The notes: generated by a model not told the origin, from the sequence alone. A stretch of 64,000 nt of DNA from Tolypothrix sp. NIES-4075 (GCF_002218085.1 NZ_BDUC01000015.1:1-64000); one strand, 5' to 3'; counted from the stretch's first letter, positions 26,673 to 36,293 are shown. Translations and numbers: made by a program.

Positions 26673-26982
26673 TTTATTTGTATCAAAAGTTAACTTTTGC
26701 TACCTTCATGGGGAGGCATACACAAAGTTTCAATTTCGGCTTTTTATCTCTGCTTAGGGTGATGTACGGAAAATTTACTTATAAACAGTATCTATACCAC
26801 TGAGTTATCAGTAGGTTAGTACGCTGAAGTACTGCGTGAGAAAGGATTCCGGTAAAGTAGTCAGATTGCCGATAAAATATGATTGTGATATTCTTGACTG
26901 ATTGGTTGCATCTGACCACATAAGGGAAGAGCAATTTACACTCAACTAGACTTGTAGATGAACTTGATGCAAAGCAGAATGA

Positions 26983-27486
26983 ATGAATAAGCCGATCAAG
27001 CATATTGGTAATTTTGAGCATAAAGTGAATGATGTGGCATCAGAATATGAAAATTTAGCTCTTGCAGATGAGGAAGCTGGTGTTTTCCTGCTCAGTAACG
27101 GGAAATATCCACACGCAGCTTATTTCTTTGTTCAGGCAATGGAGAAATATGTGCGATACAGGATATTCTCCCTTGTAAATCCAAATACTGAATACTTCAG
27201 GAAACGAACTACAACGCACAGCTTAGACCAATTGTTGGATTTCCTTATTGAAATCGTTTCTAGCAATTCTGTTGTTCAAGAACAGGTGAAAGAGCAACTA
27301 TATACACATGTACTAGGTGGAGTTAGATTCGGAAAGCTGCATAACGATTTACGATACCCAAGTTTTTCCGATCGCTACGAGTCTTACTCGATGCTACGAG
27401 TGACACAGAAAGACGCAGCTTTTACCCATGAAAAACTTCAGAGGCTTAAGAATTTTCTCAAAGATATTCATAGGCTTGCTCGATAA
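26983..27486 (+). CDS. HEPN-domain-like protein
   Basis: 167 residues, all-alpha. The segment PHAAYFFVQAMEKYVRYRIF is the usual HEPN helix (A-x-Y-x-x-x-Q-A-x-E-K); LHNDLRYP could supply the R/H residues. HEPN proteins are RNases or partners of nucleotidyltransferases in toxin-antitoxin and defence systems; no MNT-type partner is next to it. ATG 26983 chosen as first Met of the conserved-looking frame; no strong ribosome site. Confidence 0.6.
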   Translation: MNKPIKHIGNFEHKVNDVASEYENLALADEEAGVFLLSNGKYPHAAYFFVQAMEKYVRYRIFSLVNPNTEYFRKRTTTHSLDQLLDFLIEIVSSNSVVQEQVKEQLYTHVLGGVRFGKLHNDLRYPSFSDRYESYSMLRVTQKDAAFTHEKLQRLKNFLKDIHRLAR

Positions 27487-27583
27487 GCTCTACAGGAAAA
27501 ACTCCAGTAACGAAGCATCAAGGGTCTAAAAACCTGGAATGCTATTCTGGAGAGAGTTTCAGCTATGAGAGTTTTAATTCCTA

Positions 27584-27619
27584 TTGACAGCTGAAAAACA
27601 GTACGTAAAATAGTACGTA
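27584..27619 (+). promoter_or_regulatory. sigma70-type promoter with repeated GTACGTA box
   Basis: TTGACA (27584-27589), 16 bases, TAAAAT (27606-27611). The -10 region is straddled by two GTACGTA copies (27601-27607, 27613-27619), a plausible autoregulatory operator for the antitoxin gene that starts at 27680. Confidence 0.55.
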
Positions 27620-27679
27620 CAAGCCGAACTCAACAAGATTGAATTTACTAAATCGGCGTTTGCTGAAAATGTGTAGTCT

Positions 27680-28174
27680 ATGTATGAAGGGACTTTGAGC
27701 AATATATTCTCAGATGAGCTTATTACAGCCACTGAGTTGAATCGTCAGCCTGGGCGAGTTCTAGACAAAGCCTTAGAACATCCAGTAACAATTACTCGCA
27801 ACGATCAGTTTTTCGCTTTGTTGCGCCGTGAGGAAGTAACTTTTCTTGTTAAGACAGCAACACAGAGTAAAACTGTTTTTGAGGTATTAACCGTCGCTTT
27901 TTCTTTGTTACTTGGCAAAGAAATCGGCTTTGAACATCCTTATGGGTGGCTTAGAGTATTTGACTCCGAGGATCTTCAAGACTTTATCAAAGAAGTTAGC
28001 GAGGCATTTCGGTTGATTGATTCCTCAAGTACAACATGGAATATGATTGACGCGATCATCCATGAATGGCACGAAAGTGCTATAGCGATCGCCAGCCCTG
28101 AGTTGGCAGCAGCTTTTAGTGACGAGATTGATGAAGTACCATTAACTCAGCCTTATGCTCAGAGTGGTGGGTGA
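27680..28174 (+). CDS. Phd-type antitoxin with extended C-terminus
   Basis: 164 residues. N-terminal Phd/YefM-like segment ITATELNRQPGRVLDKALEH then PVTITRNDQFFALLRRE (residues 15-52). The remaining helical part has no known family for me. It overlaps or abuts the next gene (GTGA/ATG), forming a TA operon whose toxin is now split by an insertion sequence, so only the antitoxin is expressed. Confidence 0.8.
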   Translation: MYEGTLSNIFSDELITATELNRQPGRVLDKALEHPVTITRNDQFFALLRREEVTFLVKTATQSKTVFEVLTVAFSLLLGKEIGFEHPYGWLRVFDSEDLQDFIKEVSEAFRLIDSSSTTWNMIDAIIHEWHESAIAIASPELAAAFSDEIDEVPLTQPYAQSGG

Positions 28175-28507
28175 ATTTTGGTATGTCAGAAAATCCTTCT
28201 GAAGATCCAATAATAGAAAATGTGGAGCCGCCAGAAGTTAAACTGACGGCTCCTGCATTATCTGAGATAGAAAACACTTGGTTAGTAGTAGCCAAAAATC
28301 GTCGGGTTAATCGAGACTGGGAAGCCTTAATGCAGCGCCATCTAGAAAACTCTCGTCGTTGTTATGAAGATTTATGTACCACACCAAAAACCAGGCAACC
28401 AGGTCGTGTTTTTCCTTTGAAAGGCAAGCTATACAAAGGAGCATGGGAGTACGAGGTTACAAAAGGGGACAGAGTATTTTACGTTCCCGATCAAGAGCAG
28501 TTGAAAG

Positions 28508-30270
28508 GTAACCGTTCAGGGGGGTCACGAGAGAATAAGAGTTACAGGCGATTTAATTGGTTGATTTAGCTTCGGTTCCTCAAATTTAGTAACAATTGTT
28601 GGGGTGGTGAGGCGATCGTCAATTAGGGAGACCAAAATCTGGTAACGTAAAATTTATGGAAGAAAAGCGCCCCTACATCATCGAGCAGATACCCTTTGAA
28701 GATTGGGAAAAAACTCTCTTTCTGTGTCCAGGAACTGGTAGAGGGGATGGGGCAGCAAATCGAAAGCTTAAAAAAACAATTAGCACAAGTCCTCATAATC
28801 CAGCAACAGCTAGAAGAAAAAGCCAATCTTACATCGAAGAATTCATCATCACCTCCAAGTGCAGACCCACCGGGATTTGGGTTTAAGCAGGAGAAAAAGA
28901 AAAGTCAAAAAAAACGGGGAGGACAACCAAGTCATTTGGGTACAAGTCGTGACTTATACTCGATAGAAAAATGTAGCTCTGTTCACGACCACCACCCGAC
29001 AACATGTAAGAGTTGTGGAAAAAGCCTAAGTGGAGAAGATGCTTTCCCCTATCGACACCAGATAGTAGAGATTCCACCGATAGAACCCATAGTTATTGAA
29101 CACCGCTTACACCAATTGACATGTGGGCAATGTGGAACCCAGACCCGCGCAACACTACCAGACGATGTGAACCCAAGTGGTTACGGAGTGAGAGTAGTTG
29201 CTACTGTTTCATTGCTGAGTGGGGTTTATCGTAATAGTCATCGTATGGTGCAAAGTGCCCTAGCTGACTTGTTTGGGATCTCAATGTCCTTAGGAACTGT
29301 AAACACACTGCGGCTGGAAGCAAACGATGCGATCGCCAATTGTGTGGATGAAGCTAAACAATACATCCAGCAACAATCCGTCGTAGGGGCGGATGAAACA
29401 AGCTAAAACCTGCGGAAATATCGACGGAAGCAACCCATTACAACATCAAGCTTGGCTGTGGGTTGCGGTAACACCGTTGGTGACATTTTTTGAGATTGCC
29501 CTGACTCGTTGTACCTCTGCTGCTAAAAACTTGCTGGGTGAAAACTTTGCAGGTATTCTCAACTCAGACCGATATGGTGCGTATAACTGGGTAGATATCA
29601 ACCGTCGGCAGTTGTGTTGGGCGCACTTGAAACGAGAATTTATCAAAATATCCGAACGTCCTGGGGTTTCCAAAGAATTGGGAATTGCACTGGTTAAACA
29701 ACAAGAGAAATTATTCGAGTTGTGGCATCGAGTTCGAGATGGTACTCTAACTCGTTGTGATTTTGCTTCCTTAGTCAAAGATATTCGCACTTGTATCAAA
29801 GCCACCTTACAAGAAGCTGCTGACTACGAGGTTGCAACACGGGAAAAAACGCCTCTGGCAAAAACGGTTCGTACTTGCCGTCAACTGCTCAAAGTCGAAC
29901 CTGCATTGTGGTTGTTCGTGACAACTGAGGGTGTAGAACCGACGAATAATGCCGCAGAAAGAGCCATTCGTCCAGCAGTGATCTGGCGACGTACCAGTTT
30001 TGGTTCTCAAACTCAAGCTGGTAGTACTTTTGTCGCTCGGATGTTAACTGTAGTCACGACCCTAAAGTCTCAAAATCGTAATATTCTGGAGTTTATGACC
30101 CTGGCAGTTGCTGCGGTTCGATCTGGTCAAGCATCTCCTTGCTTGCTCCCAGAAGCTATTACGAATTCTGATGAAGAAGACTTGTTGAAAGCTGCTTAAT
30201 TTTATGGCTTCATTGTTTAATTCAGCACGGGGACTTTTTGTGTCATCTTTACACCCCCCTGAACGCTTAC
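28508..30270 (+). mobile_element. IS66-family insertion sequence, 1763 bp
   Basis: Terminal repeats: left GTAACCGTTCAGGGGGGT (28508-28525), right the complement of GTAAGCGTTCAGGGGGGT (30253-30270), 17 of 18 matching. Flanked on both sides by GTTGAAAG (28500-28507 and 30271-30278), the 8-bp duplication expected of IS66. Carries only a transposase gene (tnpC-type), and that gene is frameshifted. Confidence 0.95.
28656..30199 (+). pseudogene. IS66 transposase, two frameshifts
   Basis: Three frames together give a normal IS66 transposase: MEEKRPYIIEQIPFEDWEKT; then from about 28715 the coiled-coil, zinc-finger part (CKSCGKSL, CGQCGTQT) up to VVGADETS at 29403; then from about 29405 the DDE remainder (LNSDRYGAYNW, VEPTNNAAERAIRP). 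Each junction is a +1 shift, the first at GGGAAAAAACTCTC. Catalytic D, D and E are all present, but no full protein can be made, so the copy needs help to move. Confidence 0.85.
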
Positions 30271-30387
30271 GTTGAAAGTAGTTGTCTACTACGCAGGAAA
30301 GCATCCAAATCCTGCACCCAAACCATAATTCGTGCGAATAAGCAAGAGTGCTTCATATATATTCGTGACTACTTTTCGCTTTTTGCT

Positions 30388-30858
30388 TTAGGCACGCTTT
30401 CCTAATTCAAGCCTATGAGTGCAGTATTCATCACCGTAATATCGAGTAAAACCAATTGCGCGATAGAACTGATCAGCCACATTACTATGGGTGCGTAGAT
30501 GAAGGCGATCGAAGTTCAAGCTTGCCTCATCTATAACTCGTTCAACTAAAGTGCGACCAATACCTCTGCGACGATGCTCAAGCATGACATACAAATGCCG
30601 CACACGTCCGGTAGTTGCAGAATTTGCATAGGGATCGATATTCAAACCGCAAACACCGATAATGCGATCGCCTTCTTTAGCGACGAATAATGCTTCCCCA
30701 TTGCGGTCAAATCGATTCGCTTTTGAAATCCACTCGTCAGCTAAACGCTGAATAGCCGGGAAATCTGCGTTCAAGCTTTCGGCGATCATATCGGTAAAAT
30801 AGTCTGATGAGAAGTTGTGAAGCTTTAAGATTGACATATTTTTGTGAATAGCGGTCAT
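30388..30858 (-). CDS. GNAT family N-acetyltransferase
   Basis: 156 residues. Acetyl-CoA loop RRRGIG (about 98-103) after VRHLYVMLEH, motif B FYRAIGFTRY. Translation probably starts at the first Met or at Met8 (MSILKLHN). Single-gene unit between the IS66 scar and a transporter remnant. Acceptor substrate unknown. Confidence 0.85.
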   Translation of the reverse strand: MTAIHKNMSILKLHNFSSDYFTDMIAESLNADFPAIQRLADEWISKANRFDRNGEALFVAKEGDRIIGVCGLNIDPYANSATTGRVRHLYVMLEHRRRGIGRTLVERVIDEASLNFDRLHLRTHSNVADQFYRAIGFTRYYGDEYCTHRLELGKRA

Positions 30859-31020
30859 ATTATTGCCTCAATGTCAAAAGGGATAGTTAAGTTATTCATC
30901 AATTTTATTTATCGTTTTAAAAAGAAAGAATATTTGCTGTTTTTAAGCAAAAACGAATAATATTAATTTCAAATAAAGTTAAGGTATTTTGCTAAGAAAA
31001 AAATTATCAGTTCATTTGAT

Positions 31021-31332
31021 AGCGATCGCCAAACTTACCGCGTCTCTGCTGTCACCATTGCCAATGGAGGAAACAACATTGGAATCTATGTGCCGTTGTT
31101 TGCCAGTAGCAATCTTCCCAGTTTGGGCGTTATCTTATGTGTTTGCTATTTTACGGTTGGATTGTGGTGTTTTATGTCTTACCACATGACTCGTAATCCT
31201 CTCATGGCTCCGGTTCTAACCCGCTATGGTCGGAAAATCTTTCCCTTCGTATTAATCTGGTTGGGACTCTCTATCTTGATGAAAAGTGGAACTTTTCAAC
31301 TTATACCTAGTTTTTCAACGCTTTACAATTAA
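31021..31332 (+). pseudogene. CadD-like cadmium-resistance transporter, C-terminal half
   Basis: The frame reads YRVSAVTIANGGNNIGIYVP, LFASSNLPSLGVILCVCYFT and continues to YGRKIFPFVLIWLGLSILMK, matching the second half of CadD-type membrane proteins (TIANGGDNIGIYVPLFA). No start codon and no first half are present; the first 80-90 residues of the family are gone. Confidence 0.7.
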
Positions 31333-31517
31333 GCACATAAGTCGTGCTATATAGATTTTCAAAGAAAAATTACGGCTGCTGATATTGTAGCGATCGCACA
31401 AAAAATGAAAAGTTCGCCTACAGTTTAGAGAATTTAGCTAAAAAGACTAGTATAAATTTTTACTATTTAAAAGGAATAACCATTCCTAAGGCTAACTCGT
31501 TTTATTAATGTTGAGAA

Positions 31518-31554
31518 AAGTAGCAAATGAGGAGGAATAACCCATCTGCTACTT
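31518..31554 (-). terminator. probable terminator of the ssuD-ssuE operon
   Basis: On the minus strand AAGTAGCAgATG pairs with CATtTGCTACTT, followed by TTCTC. It lies 27 bases after the ssuE stop. The stem is good, the T-run weak. Confidence 0.5.
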
Positions 31555-31580
31555 GCAACCGAGAGAAGAAACATTAAGCG

Positions 31581-32144
31581 TTAACCAGCATGAGCGACTT
31601 CTTTCGTAACAGGAGAAATATCGATCGCTTTTACCAAATCAAGTACAACATCCTGTAATCTCTGCTCAACTTCTGCATCTAACTGGATGCTTCCATCTGG
31701 CTGTATTTGAATTTGCTTGTCTACGGTGTAAATAGTGCTTAGTATGTGCCTAGCTCCTAATTCTGACAGCACAGGTTTCAAAGCATATTCTATAGACAAT
31801 AAATGAGCGATCGTCCCACCTGTGGCAAGTGGGAGTATAACTTTTCCGGCTAAGGCTTTCTGCGGTAATAAATCCAAAAAAGCTTTTAGGACACCTGTGT
31901 ATGCTGCCTTGTAAATTGGTGTTGCAATAATCACACCCGAAGCTTTTTCTAATAAAGCTTTCGGTTTTTCCAAAGCGGGACTATCGTAACGTCCAAAGAC
32001 CAAATCTTCCGCAGGGATATCACGCGCCGAAATGATATCTACAGTGAAACCCTGTTTTGAGAGGATTTTGGCGGCATACTCAACTAAGCCATAGGTTCGG
32101 GAAGGATGAGAAGGACTGCCTACAATTCCTAAAATATGAGCCAT
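31581..32144 (-). CDS. ssuE: NADPH-dependent FMN reductase SsuE
   Basis: 187 residues, flavodoxin-like fold. FMN phosphate loop GSPSHPSRTYGL; ATPIYKAAYTGVLKAFLDLL contains the Tyr of the pi-helix insertion found in two-component SsuE; LPLATGGTIAHLLS. Supplies reduced FMN to SsuD, encoded 29 bases upstream on the same strand, so the pair is one operon under the two operators at 33376 and 33468. Confidence 0.93.
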   Translation of the reverse strand: MAHILGIVGSPSHPSRTYGLVEYAAKILSKQGFTVDIISARDIPAEDLVFGRYDSPALEKPKALLEKASGVIIATPIYKAAYTGVLKAFLDLLPQKALAGKVILPLATGGTIAHLLSIEYALKPVLSELGARHILSTIYTVDKQIQIQPDGSIQLDAEVEQRLQDVVLDLVKAIDISPVTKEVAHAG

Positions 32145-32173
32145 TTTGTCAAATCCTGGTAATAATTTGTCAG

Positions 32174-33331
32174 TTAATCTACGGTAGCTGCGGTTCTTTC
32201 TTTGACTTGTTCGGGGAACTCCCGATTGGCGACTACTTCGCCAAATGGACTAGTCATCTGTGGTTCTAAAACAGGTAAATTTTCCAAAGGTAAACGAGGG
32301 AAAAGTAATTCGGCAACGCGGTAGGCTTCTTCTAAATGGGGATAGCCAGAAAAGATGAAAGTCTCAATTCCCAAGTCTGCATACTCTAACATTCTCTTGG
32401 CAACCGTATCGGGATCGCCGACTAAAGCAGTTCCCGCACCACCGCGCACTAAACCGATTCCTGCCCACAAATTCGGGCTAATTTCCAAAGCTTCTCGACT
32501 ACCATGATGTAATTCTCCCATCCGGCGTTGCCCTTCTGAGTCCATACGAGCATAAGCTTTTTGACTTTTGGCGATCGCATCTTCATCCACATAGCGAATC
32601 AAATCATTTGCCGCATCCCAAGCTTGAGATTCAGTTTCGCGCACAATTACATGTAAACGAATACCAAAGCGGAGTGTTCTGCCTTCGGCTTCTGCCAACC
32701 GACGGACTGCGGCAATTTTTTCAGCAACTTGTGCGGGTGGTTCACCCCAAGTTAAGTAGACATCTACGTGTTTGGCGGCAATACCTTTAGCTATGGGTGA
32801 AGAACCACCAAACCACAAAGGTGGATAAGGTTTCTGCACGGGTGGAAACAGTAGCTTCCCATCTTGGATGTTGAGATAATCGCCTTGGAAGTTAGCAGTT
32901 TCACTTGCAGCTATCTGTCGCCACACTGTTAAAAATTCGTCTGTGAGTTTGTAGCGATCGTCATGAGAAAGGTGCAAACCATCCCCCGCCAATTCTACGG
33001 GATCGCCACCTGTAACCACGTTAATTAGCAAGCGCCCACCAGAAACGCGATCGAACGTCGCTGCCATTCGCGCTGCTACTCCTGGCGACATTAACCCCGG
33101 ACGAATTGCCACCAAAAACCGCATTTTTTTTGTATGCGTTACCAGCGCTGATGCCAAAACCCAAGCATCTTCACAAGAACGCCCTGTGGGTAATAAAGCA
33201 CCTGTAAAGCCCAAGTGATCCACTGCTTGAGCAATCTGTCGCCAGTAATCAAAGTTAACTGTCCGTCCGCCGATCGCAGTGCCGAGATAGCGTCCTTCTC
33301 CGTGTGTGGGAATAAACCAAAGTAGTTGCAT
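32174..33331 (-). CDS. ssuD: FMNH2-dependent alkanesulfonate monooxygenase SsuD
   Basis: 385 residues, LLM-fold TIM barrel, length as in E. coli SsuD (381). Starts MQLLWFIPTHGEGRYLG. Cys53 in PTGRSCEDAW, the GIRLHVIVRETE strand and the mobile-loop Arg in GLVRGGAGTALVGDP are all in place. Cleaves C-S of alkanesulfonates to sulfite and aldehyde in the cytoplasm. First gene of the ssuDE operon; two operators within 165 bases upstream. Confidence 0.95.
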   Translation of the reverse strand: MQLLWFIPTHGEGRYLGTAIGGRTVNFDYWRQIAQAVDHLGFTGALLPTGRSCEDAWVLASALVTHTKKMRFLVAIRPGLMSPGVAARMAATFDRVSGGRLLINVVTGGDPVELAGDGLHLSHDDRYKLTDEFLTVWRQIAASETANFQGDYLNIQDGKLLFPPVQKPYPPLWFGGSSPIAKGIAAKHVDVYLTWGEPPAQVAEKIAAVRRLAEAEGRTLRFGIRLHVIVRETESQAWDAANDLIRYVDEDAIAKSQKAYARMDSEGQRRMGELHHGSREALEISPNLWAGIGLVRGGAGTALVGDPDTVAKRMLEYADLGIETFIFSGYPHLEEAYRVAELLFPRLPLENLPVLEPQMTSPFGEVVANREFPEQVKERTAATVD

Positions 33332-33375
33332 AATCCCTATTTAAAGTAGCTGCAAAATTCGGATTATTTTAATAC

Positions 33376-33401
33376 TACAGCAAACTTATCGGCTTACCGT
33401 A
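33376..33401 (-). promoter_or_regulatory. sulfur-island operator 3 (proximal ssuD site)
   Basis: On the minus strand TACGGT-aagc-CGAT-aagttt-GCTGTA: left arm perfect, right arm 4 of 6, YGAY core kept. 45 bases before the ssuD ATG. TATTAAAAT follows as a -10-like sequence. Confidence 0.7.
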
Positions 33402-33467
33402 TTTTAGCTGACATCCTAAGAGTATTACACAGGTGAATAGAGAAAGCAACACTTTTAACAAATTAAA

Positions 33468-33493
33468 TACGGTTTATTTATCAAATTACCGTA
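33468..33493 (-). promoter_or_regulatory. sulfur-island operator 4 (distal ssuD site, perfect arms)
   Basis: Perfect TACGGT-N14-ACCGTA; minus-strand core TGAT; TTTAAT follows immediately. It is 92 bases upstream of the proximal site, close to nine helical turns, so both could lie on one DNA face. Confidence 0.75.
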
Positions 33494-34157
33494 GTTAATA
33501 TGAATGGCTTTTAGAACTTCAGTTTGACAGACTGACAATTAGCGGCTTACCGTACAGCGTTGTTTGTGTAGGTATTTGCCTATTTAAAGAGGGTTGCATA
33601 TCATCACAGTTTATATAAAGTATCTATAAAACGATAGATTTACCGGAGTAAATATGTGATATGTGCCGCTGATGTTGAAATTGCGATCGCCTAGACAAAA
33701 CCCTCTCAAAAGGTAAAGTTGACAAAGGAGATTTGCCCCATCCCTAGTTCTTCTCGATCGCTCTCTAAAGTCAAAATATAGGCAAGCAGAGAGCTTTACT
33801 AAAATTCCTAAACATCTATATCAGAAAACATGGACAATACAATCAGTAAAATTACCAGATTGAAGCCATTAATCACAAATGGTTTTAAAGCTTCGATATT
33901 TACATCAAATTTGTTGTAAATACACCTTGTAAAAATCCAAAAGCCTTATATTATCTTGGTTTGATGGCGTGTAATTTAAAAATATTTACTTTTTGAATTA
34001 AGAGAATTGGCTACTAAAATTAAATCCCCAGTTTCTCACGTATCTAAGTGGTATTTAGATTTAATTCATACACAGAATGTGTCCAAACCAACATAAATCA
34101 GGAATTATCTGTTATAGATTTGTAGACATACAGCAGCAAGCCTAACTCATACATTAT

Positions 34158-36293
34158 ATGAATAACGACATTAGAAAAATGATTATTTATCCTAACACAA
34201 TCGCTATTATTGGCGGTGGCTTAAGTGGTTCTTTGGTAGCAGCAAATATGATGCGAAATGCAACCATCCCACTGTTCATTAAGTTAATTGAGCGCAATCA
34301 AGAAGTAGGTAGAGGAGTTGCTTACGGTACGTCAGTTGACTCTCATTTGCTCAACGTTCCGGCTTGTAAGATGAGCGCGTTTCCCGATCAACCAAATCAC
34401 TTTTTAAACTGGTTGCATAAAAACGGATATGAAGAGGTAAAAGCATCTACCTTCGTTCCACGTAAGATTTATGGAGATTATGTGCAAGCGACTTTGAACG
34501 AAGCAGAGGCAAATGCTCCAGCTTATGTGATGTTAGAGCGAATTATGGATGAAGCGATCGCCATTCGTAAGAAAAGCGATAATCTCATCGTTGAATTGAG
34601 TAGCGGTGAGTGTTTGCAGGTTCAAAAAGCTGTGCTAGCATTAGGAAATTTCCCCGCGTCTCTACCAAAACCAGTTGCTTCTCTAGAGAATAATCGCAAT
34701 ATTAGAGATGCTTGGTCAAGTGATGCGATCGCTGATTTAAACCCAGAAGATTCCATTTTGTTGATTGGAACCGGACTAACGATGGTAGATGCGGTTATTG
34801 CCTTGCACCAAAAAGGATTTCCGGGAAAAATTCATGCTGTCTCCCGTCATGGATTGAAACCGTGCAGTCACAAAGCAACAACTCCATTACCGACATTTAT
34901 TGATGTAGAAACTGCACCAAAAACTGCACGAGAACTACTGCATTTAGTACGTCAGCAAGTACGAACCGCAATTACTCAAGGGCAAGATTGGCAAGCGGTA
35001 ATTGATGCATTGCGTCCGGTTACTGAAGAAATTTGGCAAACACTTTCTTTGAATGAACAAAAAAGATTTCTGCGTCATGTCAAAGCTTATTGGGAAGTTC
35101 ACCGGCATCGAATTGCCCCAGAAATTGCTGATGTGCTGGATGCAGCTATGCAATCTGGTCAACTAAACTACCATGCAGGTAGAATTCAAACTTGTCGCGA
35201 GTTTGACAATAAAGTAGCCGTGACCATTAAAGAACGAGAAACACAAGCAGAGATTGTTTTACAGGTTAACCGAATTCTCAACTGTACTGGTTCAAATTCT
35301 AACTACCGCAAATTGCAACATCCATTACTAGAGAGCTTGCAAGAACAACAATTGATGCGTCCTAACGCTTTATCAATGGGAATTGATACTGCTGTCAGCG
35401 GTGCGCTGATTGATGCAGATGGAAATGCTTCTAAATTGTTGTATACATTAGGAACACCGCGCAAAGGTAATCTTTGGGAAACTACTGCTGTTGGAGAAAT
35501 TCGCGTTCAAGCTGCAAATTTGGCTATTGAGTTACTGAAATCCATTAATTTCAGACCTTATGTTGTTGATGAAAAACCAGCCATGCTATTTCGTCAACTT
35601 TTCGACAAAGAGTCAAGTACATACACGTACTTAATAGCTGACCCAGAAACCAAAGAAGCTATTCTCGTAGACCCGGTATTAGAGCAAGTTGAACGCGACA
35701 TGCAAATATTACGAGAACTGGGGCTGACTTTGCGCTATAGTTTGGAAACTCATATTCATGCTGACCACATTGCAGGGACAAGTAAACTTAGGGATATGAC
35801 GGGTTGTCTAAGTATTATGCCTGAGAATGCCCAGACGACTTGTGCGGACAGGTATATTGCTGATAAAAGTATGTTGCAATTGGGCAACGTTCAAATTCAG
35901 GCGATCGCTACTCCCGGACACACTGACAGTCACATGGCTTACCTGGTAAATAATACTCACTTGTTAACCGGAGATGCGCTATTTATCCGGGGTTGCGGTC
36001 GTACTGATTTCCAAAACGGTGATGCTGGACTACTGTATGATGTCGTCACCCAGAAGCTATTTACCTTACCAGATGATACCCTGGTATATCCCGGTCACGA
36101 CTACCACGGACAAACGGTGTCTACTATTGCTGAAGAAAAGCGCTGGAATCCCCGATTTGCCGGACGCAGCCGCAGCCAGTTTATCATCTTAATGAATAAC
36201 TTGAATCTGCCCTTTCCGAAAAAAATGTCATCAGCTGTACCTGCAAATCAACATGGTGGCAAAGCTTTGGTTGCATTAGATTATCAAATTTGA
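34158..36293 (+). CDS. fusion: FAD/NAD(P)-binding protein plus ETHE1-type persulfide dioxygenase
   Basis: 711 residues, two enzymes in one chain. Residues about 12-465: FAD-dependent protein of the FAD-NAD(P)-binding (PF13454) type, with IAIIGGGLSGSLVA, VGRGVAYGT, LLNVPACKMSAFP and a second IGTGLTMVDAVIAL nucleotide loop. Residues about 475-700: metallo-beta-lactamase fold with THIHADH (H532, H534, D536, H537), ATPGHTDSH (near H588), TGDALFIRGCGRTDF, VYPGHDYHG and the ETHE1-like end WNPRF/PFPKKM. ETHE1 oxidises glutathione persulfide to sulfite and needs iron. The FAD half might generate or deliver the persulfide. No ribosome site is obvious; ATG 34158 or 34179. Confidence 0.88.
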   Translation: MNNDIRKMIIYPNTIAIIGGGLSGSLVAANMMRNATIPLFIKLIERNQEVGRGVAYGTSVDSHLLNVPACKMSAFPDQPNHFLNWLHKNGYEEVKASTFVPRKIYGDYVQATLNEAEANAPAYVMLERIMDEAIAIRKKSDNLIVELSSGECLQVQKAVLALGNFPASLPKPVASLENNRNIRDAWSSDAIADLNPEDSILLIGTGLTMVDAVIALHQKGFPGKIHAVSRHGLKPCSHKATTPLPTFIDVETAPKTARELLHLVRQQVRTAITQGQDWQAVIDALRPVTEEIWQTLSLNEQKRFLRHVKAYWEVHRHRIAPEIADVLDAAMQSGQLNYHAGRIQTCREFDNKVAVTIKERETQAEIVLQVNRILNCTGSNSNYRKLQHPLLESLQEQQLMRPNALSMGIDTAVSGALIDADGNASKLLYTLGTPRKGNLWETTAVGEIRVQAANLAIELLKSINFRPYVVDEKPAMLFRQLFDKESSTYTYLIADPETKEAILVDPVLEQVERDMQILRELGLTLRYSLETHIHADHIAGTSKLRDMTGCLSIMPENAQTTCADRYIADKSMLQLGNVQIQAIATPGHTDSHMAYLVNNTHLLTGDALFIRGCGRTDFQNGDAGLLYDVVTQKLFTLPDDTLVYPGHDYHGQTVSTIAEEKRWNPRFAGRSRSQFIILMNNLNLPFPKKMSSAVPANQHGGKALVALDYQI

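Larger units (their letters stand above)
28183..30328 (+). pseudogene. RelE/ParE-like toxin gene interrupted by IS66 element
   Basis: Coding from ATG 28183 (or GTG 28171) to 28507. Removing the IS (28508-30270) and one 8-bp duplication rejoins the frame: ...RVFYVPDQEQLK then VVVYYAGKHPNPAPKP, stop TAA 30326-30328. The restored protein has about 127 residues, with the K-x-W-E/RVFYxxD...VVVYYAGKHP pattern of RelE-like toxins. As it stands the reading frame runs 20-odd residues into the IS and stops at 28567-28569. The toxin is probably inactive. Confidence 0.85.
33332..34157. other. 826-base regulatory intergenic region
   Basis: Between divergent ssuD and the flavoprotein-ETHE1 gene. Contains two good operators (33376, 33468) and a decayed third with only the ACCGTA half intact at 33549-33554. 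A plus-strand-oriented half-site (ACCGGA, 33642-33647, preceded by CGAT at the right place) may serve the divergent gene. The last 450 bases are AT-rich with nothing recognised. Confidence 0.65.

Noticed and set aside
28696..30199. Programmed frameshift in the IS66 transposase
   Set aside because: IS66 tnpC is normally a single frame; two separate +1 shifts without conserved slippery signals look like decay.
34323..34348. TACGGT inside the FAD-ETHE1 coding region
   Set aside because: No right arm at the 26-bp spacing; coding context only.
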